Below, piece by piece: positions 14,402 through 22,700 of a stretch of 36,261 nt of DNA; positions within the stretch are counted from its first letter, which is position 1, and each line of letters starts with the position of its first letter. Where the stretch lies: the NCBI GenBank assembly GCA_937894565.1, contig CALBHK010000301.1, positions 1 through 36,261 of the forward strand, in the 5' to 3' direction. Both the position numbers and the translations under genes were made by a program. The DNA is from an uncultured Chlamydiae bacterium (lineage in GTDB: Bacteria; Chlamydiota; Chlamydiia; Chlamydiales; CALBHK01). The notes below the pieces were generated by a model. That model was not told the origin of the DNA, did no database searches, and saw nothing but the letters and a program-made list of their open reading frames with translations.

Positions 14402-16129
14402 ATGTCCAAAATACGCTTTTTAGATGAGTTGGTGATCAACCAGATTGCTGCCGGTGAAGTGATTGAAAATTCAGCATCTGTTGTGAAGGAATTGGTAGAG
14501 AATAGTTTAGATAGCGGAGCTGAATGTGTGACTGTGGAAATTTTAGGGGGAGGCAGGCAGCTGATCCGCGTGAGTGATGATGGCTGCGGTATGTCTTTGG
14601 AAGAGGCGCGTCTTAGCTTGCAGCGCCATGCGACTTCAAAATTAGTGGCATTGGAAGATTTGGAAAGTATTAACACTAAAGGGTTTAGAGGAGAGGCCAT
14701 TCCCTCCATTGCCTCCATTAGCCAAATGACCCTTTTAACTTCAAATGGAGATGCCCCTAGTGGAGAAAAAGGCTCCCTTTTATTGATTGAGGGAGGGAAG
14801 CTTCTTAGTGAATCTCAGGCAGTAAGGGATAGGGGCACAACAATGGAAATCAAATCCCTTTTTTTTAATGTGCCTGTGCGTAAAAAATATCAGAAATCGC
14901 CCTCTTATGATGTGCGCAGTGTAGACAAAATGCTACGTCAAATTGCGCTCAGTCACCCTTACCAAGGCTTTCAGTTTATATCTGATGGAAAGACTCTTTT
15001 TCATGTGCATCCGCAAGAAGCTTCTATTGAAACAGGGAGCGCTATGCGGAATCGAATGGAAAACTTAATGGGAAGAGATCTGGAGAATTTTGAGTGGGTA
15101 GATTTTGAAATGGATGAGATTAAAATACGCGGCTTTATAGGAAATCCCCCAATGGCTAAACGCAGCCGCTCTGCCCAAATTGTATGGGTCAATAGACGTT
15201 CTATTTTTTCTCCCTTGGTGGCTCAGTCTGTAAAAAATGGAATGGGATCTATGTTGCAAGAGGGGCTTTATCCCGCATTTTCTCTATTCATTGATCTGCC
15301 TGGCACCTGCGTGGATGTCAATGTCCATCCTCAAAAAAAAGAGGTGCGTTTCTGCGATGAAGAGAAGATGCGCTCTCTGATCGCAAAGGCTGTTTATGGG
15401 ACTTTTCACGGAAAACAGAGTGTTTTTCATTTTTCTCCAATAGATTTTAGCGCTCCGAATGAAAATTTTTCCCCATTTGCTTTTTTTAATCCAGGACTCC
15501 CTTCTACAGTTCAAAAAGAGGAGCAGATAGAGTGGATCCCCTCTCATTTTCAGAGCCGTCCCCAAATCATCACGCTCATTAAGGGATATGTGGTGCTGGA
15601 AGCACAAACATTACCTAAAAATTGGTATGAACGAGAAAGAGAGGGTTTGGCTTTTTTAGATCAACGCCTCGCCCATGAACGCATCTTGTTAGAGTCACTG
15701 GGAAGTGAAGGAAAAGAATCAAAAGTCTCTCAAACCCTGCTCATTCCGAAAACAATAGAGGTGGGGGCGCTGCAATGTTCTCTTTTAAAAGAACATGAAG
15801 ATCTTCTTAAAAAAATGGGAATTGATCTAAAACCTTTTGGAGAGACAACCATTGTTGTGGAAGCGTTACCCGAATCGATGGAAGAAGTTGATCTGCTTGC
15901 GTTATTGATGCAATTAGGGGATGAGCTGCAAGAATATGCTTCTTCCACACAGGAAAAAAGTGCGCTTAAATTGATTAGTCGTATGGCGATGAGAAGAGAT
16001 CGCCGCCTCTCTCTAGTAGAGGCAAACCATTTACTGGATGCTTTAATGCAGTGTCAACATCCTTCCTTGTGTCCCAGAGGACGCCCAGTCATCAAAATGG
16101 TAGGATTAAAAGAGTTAGAGAAGTGGTAA
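14402..16129 (+). CDS. mutL: DNA mismatch repair protein MutL
   Basis: A GHKL ATPase that couples MutS mismatch recognition to strand processing. The N-terminal signatures are complete: NQIAAGEVIENSASVVKELV, ENSLDSGA with catalytic Glu33, DDGCGM (59-64), HATSK (76-80), GFRGEA (94-99), and VDVNVHPQKKEVRF near 300. The C-terminal dimerisation domain is present, but the endonuclease motif DQHA(x)2E(x)4E reads DQRLAHERILLE (420-431) and CPHGRP reads CPRGRP (557-562): two metal-binding His are Arg. The family's ACR motif is also absent. Endonuclease activity is therefore doubtful. ATG 14402 is chosen (575 residues) because GAGAGAGGAA precedes it; an upstream in-frame TTG at 14348 has no such site. 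Confidence 0.93.
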   Translation: MSKIRFLDELVINQIAAGEVIENSASVVKELVENSLDSGAECVTVEILGGGRQLIRVSDDGCGMSLEEARLSLQRHATSKLVALEDLESINTKGFRGEAIPSIASISQMTLLTSNGDAPSGEKGSLLLIEGGKLLSESQAVRDRGTTMEIKSLFFNVPVRKKYQKSPSYDVRSVDKMLRQIALSHPYQGFQFISDGKTLFHVHPQEASIETGSAMRNRMENLMGRDLENFEWVDFEMDEIKIRGFIGNPPMAKRSRSAQIVWVNRRSIFSPLVAQSVKNGMGSMLQEGLYPAFSLFIDLPGTCVDVNVHPQKKEVRFCDEEKMRSLIAKAVYGTFHGKQSVFHFSPIDFSAPNENFSPFAFFNPGLPSTVQKEEQIEWIPSHFQSRPQIITLIKGYVVLEAQTLPKNWYEREREGLAFLDQRLAHERILLESLGSEGKESKVSQTLLIPKTIEVGALQCSLLKEHEDLLKKMGIDLKPFGETTIVVEALPESMEEVDLLALLMQLGDELQEYASSTQEKSALKLISRMAMRRDRRLSLVEANHLLDALMQCQHPSLCPRGRPVIKMVGLKELEKW

Positions 16130-16136
16130 CTTTTAA

Positions 16137-16252
16137 TTTTACTCAATGCATTGAGTAAAATTACTTAAAGCACTGAGCAAATTTTATTAATATGTGGAGT
16201 GGATTGACTTTACTCAACGTGTTGAGTAAAATTACTCAAAAGACTGAGTAAT
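16137..16252. repeat. Tandem ACTCAA/TTGAGT palindrome array downstream of mutL
   Basis: A perfect 24-bp palindrome (16137-16160; half site TTTTACTCAATG) is followed by an imperfect TTACTT/TGAGCAA pair. About 70 bases on, the pattern repeats: a 10-bp stem palindrome (16209-16230; TTTACTCAAC / GTTGAGTAAA), then ATTACTCA / TGAGTAAT (16231-16252). The two blocks are thus diverged direct copies of a double inverted repeat. The first palindrome is 7 bases past the mutL stop and could end transcription, but the tandem arrangement looks more like an array of protein-binding sites. Confidence 0.7.
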
Positions 16253-16286
16253 TCACCTTGCGTAATAACAGATCAATCGTTTTCTT

Positions 16287-16411
16287 GGAGTGCGGTGGCT
16301 TGACACCGCTTTTTGGCGATGCGGCTTGATGCGAGCCTTCTTATTAAAATGCTACTTGGTGTGCGTCAAGCCCGCACACTATGAAAGCTTCCGCCCAAGC
16401 CGCGGCACTCC
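16287..16411. repeat. 125-bp element with inverted ends; partial copy at the window end
   Basis: The ends are inverted: GGAGTGCGGTGGCTTGAC at 16287 and a right end that reads GGAGTGCCGCGGCTT on the other strand. The GC-rich interior contains CTTGACACCGC and GCGTCAAGCCCGC type inverted motifs. A related sequence begins at 36236 and is cut by the window end, showing a dispersed family. No coding sequence. Confidence 0.6.
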
Positions 16412-16447
16412 TGAGTGTATAATAATTTTTTTAAGTTGATGCATTGC

Positions 16448-16519
16448 GCTTACGCGTTTGGCTACATGCTTTCGCCGCTTCGCGGCTTAAAAATATTTTT
16501 TGCCACCAGAAAAAGTCAC
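16448..16519. repeat. 72-bp dispersed repeat, copy 1
   Basis: Ungapped match to 35397-35468 at about 67 of 72 positions, same orientation, including GCTACATGCTTTCGCCGCTT and TTAAAAATATTTTTTGCCAC. Non-coding. Confidence 0.8.
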
Positions 16520-16521
16520 AC

Positions 16522-16564
16522 CTTCCATGAAATTTGGGAGTTATACTTCCATTTTTCATGGAAG
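16522..16564 (-). terminator. Putative terminator of the downstream acidic-repeat paralogue
   Basis: A perfect 11-bp stem (CTTCCATGAAA / TTTCATGGAAG) with a 21-base loop lies 26 bases beyond the stop at 16591 on the minus strand. Read in that direction it is followed after a few bases by CTTTTTCT. The T run is not immediately adjacent, so confidence is moderate. Confidence 0.45.
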
Positions 16565-16590
16565 AATCAATAGTTTCAAGTTTTTTGTTT

Positions 16591-17979
16591 TTATTTTTTG
16601 CCGTTGTTTTCTTTTATCGCTTCGAGAATAAATATAACTATATTCAAAATGGCATTCTTTATTGCTGGCACCGCGTCTTTTTTGCTGGTTTGGGTTTTAA
16701 GGATATTAATCATAAGAGAAAAGTTATCCATGGCCCGTTTTAGGTTGCTTTCCTCTTTTACGTGGTCGTATAACTCGGTTTTAAAGTGGTCTTTATTCTC
16801 AAGAACAAAGTCCACCACTTTACTTCCAAGAGCTATCTTAAGAATGCCTTTTTTAAGAAAATTGATTTTTGTATTGGGTTCAAAAAATTGAATCACATCA
16901 TTTTTGAAAGTAAAAATATTATTAGCTTTATTAACGTATTTTAAAATACCGGAATTAGGTGTCAATTCTTTGCAAAAATCAATCAAAGTTTGAAATGTAT
17001 TCCCCTCTTGATTAATTACGTAGGGGATAAGCTGTTGAATAAAGTCTTCAAAAGCGGAACCGGGAAACAATTGAAATAAAACCTCTATGAGATCATTTAA
17101 TTTTTTTGGGTCTGCGCTTGGGTTAATTTCTGAACGAATGGCCCCTTCTAAATAGTTAATGAATTTGATAGGTGTTTCATTAATTTCTTCTATCATTGTA
17201 CGATTGTTGCTTAATTGGATTTCATCTTCGGTTTCTTCCTCTATGATAATTTTTGTTTCTACTGCTTTGGGATCTTCTATGAGTTCCTTCTCTTCTATAA
17301 CCAATTCTTTTTCATTTTCTTTTATGATTAACTCTTGTTCGTTTTCTTCTGTCAAATCTGATTTATCTTCTTCTAGTTTTGGCCCATTGTCCTCTATTAG
17401 ATCCGATTTGTTTTCGTCTGTGATTTGATGTTCATTTTCTTCTGTGTATTTGTTTTCTACAAGTTCTAACTCATTATCTTCTGTTAAATCGGATGTGTTT
17501 TCTTCTAGTTTTGACTCATCGTCTGTGTTTTCCTCTAGTTCTAGTTTCTGGTCATCATTGATGGTATCGTTTTCAGATAAGTTGTTTTTTTGCACTTCTT
17601 GAATATTGAGTTGGTCTAATTTCTCATTAATCAAAATTTCAATGGATCTCATTTGATTCTGAACGGCGAGGTTTTTTCGGTTTATAATTTTACGCCTGAG
17701 TGTTTCAAAAAATCGACCGCTAATACTAACTAATTTATTTGTTGCCTTGGTGTTAAATCCTTCAGCGATTGTATGGACGTTATCAAGCAAGGTGCGCAGT
17801 TGCTCTGCATCTTCTGAAAGAGGCTTATCGGAATCTAGTTTTTGGATATTATTTTTAACGATTTTTTCAATAATTTGCAGTTCTTTCGTTGCAGAAGAGG
17901 GCTTATTGCTAGTTTTGTTTTCGGTGTATAGATTAGCTTTTGAATTTATTTTAAAGTTAAAATATTTTAATGAGTCCAT
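16591..17979 (-). CDS. Unknown protein, acidic-repeat paralogue of the upstream gene
   Basis: Function not recognised. It is 462 residues from ATG 17979, chosen because AGGA lies at proper spacing and because MDSLKYF then matches the paralogue's start; a TTG two codons upstream is less likely. Residues 1-115 are predicted helical and clearly homologous to the 18419-19597 product (NKPSSA.KEL, TIAEGFN.KA.NK, FFE..R..II.R, AVQNQM). The middle, about 140-260, is a low-complexity acidic stretch of reiterated EEN/EDN/LIE-rich units. The C-terminal 200 residues are again helical and end in LEAIKENNGKK. No signal peptide or membrane segment is seen. A secreted effector or structural role is possible but unsupported. 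Confidence 0.75.
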   Translation of the reverse strand: MDSLKYFNFKINSKANLYTENKTSNKPSSATKELQIIEKIVKNNIQKLDSDKPLSEDAEQLRTLLDNVHTIAEGFNTKATNKLVSISGRFFETLRRKIINRKNLAVQNQMRSIEILINEKLDQLNIQEVQKNNLSENDTINDDQKLELEENTDDESKLEENTSDLTEDNELELVENKYTEENEHQITDENKSDLIEDNGPKLEEDKSDLTEENEQELIIKENEKELVIEEKELIEDPKAVETKIIIEEETEDEIQLSNNRTMIEEINETPIKFINYLEGAIRSEINPSADPKKLNDLIEVLFQLFPGSAFEDFIQQLIPYVINQEGNTFQTLIDFCKELTPNSGILKYVNKANNIFTFKNDVIQFFEPNTKINFLKKGILKIALGSKVVDFVLENKDHFKTELYDHVKEESNLKRAMDNFSLMINILKTQTSKKDAVPAIKNAILNIVIFILEAIKENNGKK

Positions 17980-18084
17980 TTTCAATCCTGTTTTTCTTTG
18001 TAAATTAGAGTAATTGTATGTTGTGATTATTTATTTATGATAAATTTTTCTGATAATTTTTCTGAAGAAAAGCAATTTTTTTGG

Positions 18085-18330
18085 AGCCCAAAGGGCTTAT
18101 TCTTTTTAAAGCCCAGTCCGTGTGCGAAGGAGCAAAGCTCCTGAGACACAAAGGGCTGGGAAGAATAGGTCCACACATTAGAGGCCGGAAAGGCCGACTC
18201 TTTTCAAATTGTGAGAGCCGGCCTTTTCAGGCCTCACGGGTTTGCACGTTCTCCCCCAGACCTTTGTGTCTCAGGAGCTTTGCTCCCTCGCACACGGACT
18301 GGGCTCTACAAAGAATAAGCCCTTTGGGCT
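18085..18330. repeat. Large palindromic fold-back (246 bp) between tandem paralogues
   Basis: Arms of roughly 85 bases are near-identical inverted copies: AGCCCAAAGGGCTTATTCTT, then GCCCAGTCCGTGTGCGA and GGAGCAAAGCTCCTGAGACA on both strands. The centre holds GGCCGG..GGCC and further paired segments. It is GC-richer than its surroundings. The arms contain smaller palindromes (AGCCCAAAGGGCT, GGAGCAAAGCTCC). An 84-codon open frame across it is an artefact of the repeat. It is probably a MITE or intergenic palindromic repeat unit. Confidence 0.85.
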
Positions 18331-18351
18331 TTTAAGAAAGTCGAAAGAAAA

Positions 18352-18395
18352 AGGATAAAGACACTGACTAATTATATCTCCAGTGTCTTTATCCT
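18352..18395 (-). terminator. Rho-independent terminator of the 392-residue paralogue gene
   Basis: A perfect 15-bp stem (AGGATAAAGACACTG / CAGTGTCTTTATCCT) with a 14-base loop. Read on the minus strand it lies 24 bases after the stop at 18419 and is followed directly by TTTTTCTTTC. Confidence 0.85.
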
Positions 18396-18418
18396 GCCCG
18401 CATCTGTTATTTTATAGG

Positions 18419-19597
18419 TTATTTTTTGCCGTTGTTCTCATTTATTGCTTCAAGAGAGAGCATCATGACATTCACAAAAGCAAATGCAAGATCTTGTTTT
18501 GTCTGTTCAATATTTTTCGGGGTTAAATTTTCTTTGTTGTCTAATTTTTTAACAATACGATCAAACTCTTGAATCACCTCGTAAAGCTTGCTATCCTCTT
18601 TGATTTCTTTTTTTACGCCTTCAATATTGTTTTTAATGTATGCTATCGCAATAAACGCCGCGCCTTTATTAAATATGCTTGTTGATGTCAAAGCTGGAAT
18701 AATTTCTTGAGCAATAGATTCTTCAATATCTTTAAAAAGTCCTTGATTCCGAACTTGTTTTGGATTTTGAAATTTAGAAAGGACGTTTTCTTGTAATGAA
18801 CCGGTATTTTTTGTTTTTTTTGCAAACTCTTGAACGTGTCCAAGTACCCAGTCCTGAGATAATACAGGAGTGAAAACATTATTAATAAATTTTTCTAAAT
18901 TGGAACCTTTTGGCTTAACGCCTTCTTTTAGATCAGAATAAAAGGCTTCTTTGATAGGACTCATGATATTAGAAGGAGTCTGTGCTAAATCGTTACACAT
19001 GATTTTGTTGTTAGCTAATTGATTGTTTTTGTTAATTGGTTTTTTTTGTTTTTCTTCGATGATATTTTCTTTCACTTCAACTGTTTCTTCTTTTTTCTTG
19101 CTTCCAAATAAGTCACTGAAAAAAAAGCTCTCACTACCTTGTTCCTTGATTGTTTTCCTCTTAAGTTTTTGAGTATTTTCTATAAAACCTTTAGATGAAC
19201 CTAGTAGATCATTTGAATTGTCTTGCGGTTGAAGTTTTTCTAATTTTTCATCAATTTTTTTTGTTAGTTTTTGCATTTGATTTTGAACTGCTGCGTTTCG
19301 TCTTTCGATGATTCTTGTTCTAAAGCCTTCAAAAAATTTACCCTGGATGCTGTTTATTTTATTATTGGCTTTGTTGTTAAATCCTTCTGCAATTGTTTTG
19401 ATGTTGTCTTTTAAGTTGATGAGTGTGTTCATATCACTTTTAAGTTGAAGTATAGAGCCATTTTTCGGTATATTTTTTTCTACAATTGTTTCGATGGTCT
19501 TTAATTCTTTCATTGCAGAGGAAGGCTTGTTACCATTAATTACATCTAATTTATAACTGTTGTCTTCTATATTAAATTTTAAGTAAACCTTATCCAT
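18419..19597 (-). CDS. Unknown protein, helical paralogue of the 16591-17979 product
   Basis: Function not recognised; 392 residues. The N-terminal 110 residues are homologous to the neighbour (NKPSSAMKEL, TIAEGFNNKANNK, FFEGFRTRIIERR, AVQNQM) and the C-terminus ends LEAINENNGKK, nearly identical to its LEAIKENNGKK. It lacks the long acidic repeat; instead it has a Lys/Glu-rich linker around 130-200. Mostly helical, with coiled-coil potential and no signal peptide. Start ATG 19597 is strongly supported by GGAGGT eight bases upstream. It has its own promoter and terminator, so each paralogue is probably a separate transcription unit that arose by tandem duplication. Confidence 0.78.
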   Translation of the reverse strand: MDKVYLKFNIEDNSYKLDVINGNKPSSAMKELKTIETIVEKNIPKNGSILQLKSDMNTLINLKDNIKTIAEGFNNKANNKINSIQGKFFEGFRTRIIERRNAAVQNQMQKLTKKIDEKLEKLQPQDNSNDLLGSSKGFIENTQKLKRKTIKEQGSESFFFSDLFGSKKKEETVEVKENIIEEKQKKPINKNNQLANNKIMCNDLAQTPSNIMSPIKEAFYSDLKEGVKPKGSNLEKFINNVFTPVLSQDWVLGHVQEFAKKTKNTGSLQENVLSKFQNPKQVRNQGLFKDIEESIAQEIIPALTSTSIFNKGAAFIAIAYIKNNIEGVKKEIKEDSKLYEVIQEFDRIVKKLDNKENLTPKNIEQTKQDLAFAFVNVMMLSLEAINENNGKK

Positions 19598-19625
19598 AAT
19601 AAACCTCCGTTAATTGTATAACACC

Positions 19626-19656
19626 ATTATAACATTATAATAATAATTTGTATCAA
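19626..19656 (-). promoter_or_regulatory. Putative promoter of the 392-residue paralogue gene
   Basis: On the minus strand TTGATA (19651-19656) and TATAAT (19626-19631) are separated by 19 bases, slightly long, about 28 bases before the start codon. An 18-base alternative uses TTATAA. Confidence 0.45.
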
Positions 19657-19771
19657 ATATTTATTTTATTTTATTTGCAGTTCTTTTTTTGTCTGCTGTT
19701 TGGATGTAAATAAATATTTTATGTTTTATAATGAAGTTGTAGGGGCAGTGTAATTTTATAATGGTGCCATC

Positions 19772-22700
19772 ATGAATTTGCGTTTTTTAAAGTTAGAAAG
19801 ACGTCTCTTATTCGATGCAAGTATTGCAGCCGCACTTTCCGCCGCCGTTTCTTCTCATCACGCGGATGGGCATGCAGATTCTCACTCCTTGCATCAGAGC
19901 GAGGCTCCACTTGCTCCTGTTACCTTTTCTGGCGATCCCCAAGCTCAAGATCATGCCGCATCCTCTGATCACTCACAGGTGCTTGTCATTTCTAATGCTG
20001 TGCAAAATTACCAGCTTCTCTCAAGCGCTGCCGCTCAGGGTGTTAAAGTGGTGACTTATGATGCGGCAAAGGACTCTCTTTCTACCATTTTAACTAAAAT
20101 TCAGAGTGTATTGGGAACAGAGCTTGCTACAAGCATCGCTTTTGTCGATCATGGACAGTCAGGAGAGTTCACTTTAACAGAGAGCATCAAAGTGTCTACT
20201 GATACATTAAAATCTAATACAGAATTGCAGCATTTCTGGTCAGATGTGGGGGGGATGGTTAAAGACGGTGGCTCTATTGATCTGCTTGCTTGTAATGTGG
20301 CCCAAAATAGTGACTTGATCACTTCTATTGACCATTTTGTGGATGGTTCTTACCATAATGTAATCGTTTCTGCTTCTACTGATGTGACTGGAAATGCAAG
20401 TGTAGGGGGTAACTGGATATTGGAATCCACAGGCGTGGATGCCAGTACCTACTTTAATCGCGACCAGCTCTCTTTATGGAATGGTTCTCTTTCTACATTC
20501 ACCGTCACAAGCACAGCAGACAGCGGAGTGGGTACTCTTAGACAAGCCATTACTGATGCCAATGCCACAGCTGGCGCCGACACCATTAATTTTGGTATTG
20601 CGGGCGCAGGCATTAAAACAATTACTTTGGCTTCAGTTTTGCCTACCATCACAGAAGCTGTGACTATTAATGGCTACACTCAAACAGGATCAAGCACAGC
20701 CGGCGCAGGTGGTACTCCTGCTGTATTGACTATTGAAATTAATGGTAATAGCGGGGCTTTTAACGGCTTCAATATCAGCACGTCCTCTACAACAATTGAA
20801 GGGTTAAATATCCACTCCTTTAACGGAAGCGGTATTAGCATCAGTGGAAGTAATAACATTATTGAGGGCAACCACATTGGAACTAATGTAGCCGGTACTT
20901 CCGCAAGCGCCAACTCTGCCTATGGCGTATTGGTTAATAGCGGAACGGGCAACCTCATTGGCGGCTCTACAGATGCTGCTCGCAACGTGATCTCCGGTAA
21001 TAGTTTAAGCGGTATTTTCTTAAGCGGGGGAACAGGTAATACTATTCAAGGTAACTATTTGGGGCTTAATGCAAGCGGCACCGGCGCTCTTGGAAATACT
21101 CAGCATGGAATTAGTTTGGGAGCTGTCTCTTCGATTTCTATTTTAGGGAATGTGATTTCCGGTAATGGTTTGGATGGAATTAGTGCCAATGGTGCAAGTT
21201 CTTCCTCTATTTTTAGCAATATCATCGGTCTAAATCGCACAGGCAGCGCAGCTGTTGCCAATGGAGAAGATGGTGTTCATCTATTGAATAGCTCCTCTTT
21301 TAATATTGGAAGTTCAGGACTCGGAAATGTGATATCCGGCAACGCCAGATATGGGGTAAATCTCTTCTCTTCTAATTCTAATAACGTTAATTTTAACTAC
21401 ATTGGAACAGACACTTCGGGAACAGGAGATCTGGGAAATATTTCTGCTGGTGTCTTTATTGATTCTTCTAGCTCCAACTCTCTGGGAAGCAATGTCATTT
21501 CCGGAAATAATGGGGATGGCGTGCTCATTTCTGGCGGAAGCGGTAACTCTCTTCTTTCTAATTACATTGGCCTTCAATCTAATGGAACATCTACTTTGGC
21601 TAATAGCGGAGATGGCGTGCATCTTCTTAACACCTCTTCTAACATCATTGGAGCTCCAGGATCTGGTAATATCATTTCCGGCAATACTGGTGATGGGGTG
21701 GAAGTGAACACTTCTTCTTCCAATACAATGAGTTCTAACTACATTGGCTTAAATGCTGCGGGAACAGCTGCTTTAGCTAATGGTACCAAGGCTGTTTATA
21801 TCACTGGAGGCGCTAATAATATAATCGGGGGAGCAAGCTCTGGCTATAGAAACGTGATTTCCGGTAGTGCTCAGTATGGCGTTGAGATCGTTAACAGCTC
21901 TGGAGATATCATTGCAGCTAACTACATTGGAACAGACGCTGCAGGAACAACGGCAATTGCTAATGCTCTGGGCGGTATCTTTTTAACTAACAACTCTTCC
22001 ATCACTGTGGGAGGAAGCACTGCCTCTGAGGGTAATCTTATTTCGGGCAATACAGGTAATGGCCTCTCCATCACAAGTGATAGCGGGGACACAGTCGCTA
22101 ATAACTATATAGGGGTAGATGCAACAGGTGCTATTGCTTTGGGCAATCAGCAATCAGGTGTGAGCATCCTTAATTCTAGTAGCATCACAATTGGAAGTGG
22201 CAACGTCATCAGTGCTAACTTGAACGAGGGAATTTATGTAAATGCAGGATCATCCTCTATCACTATTAAAGGCAATAAAATTGGAGTGGATGCAGTTGGA
22301 ACAGGTAATTTAGGTAATTTATTCAATGGTGTTTTTGTAGATGGGGCCACAAACACTCTCATTGGAGGCTCTACTGCTGCAGATAGAAATACGATTAGCG
22401 GTAACGTGCAGCATGGCGTTTTAGTACAAGGAGGTTCCAATACAACGATACAAGGCAACTACATCGGCATTGGATCGGATGGTCTTACATCAGTCGGCAA
22501 TAGTTTGGACGGCATTAATATTTCAGCCTCTTCCAATGATTTAATTGCAGATAACGTCATTAGTGGCAATTTGGAAAATGGAATTAATGTTTTTGGAGCA
22601 GAAAGCTCTCTCACTATAACAGGCAATTATATTGGAGTGGATGCTGCGGGCGTATTATCTGTAGCCAATCAGCTTGTCGGTATTAATGCTACAAATGTCA

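Noticed and set aside
16137..16252. Considered as a CRISPR-like or tandem regulatory RNA array
   Set aside because: Only two blocks, spacing and repeat length do not fit CRISPR, and no cas genes are present.
18081..18335. 84-codon open frame across the large palindrome
   Set aside because: It is explained by the inverted repeat itself; the two halves encode reverse-complement sequence and no family is recognisable.
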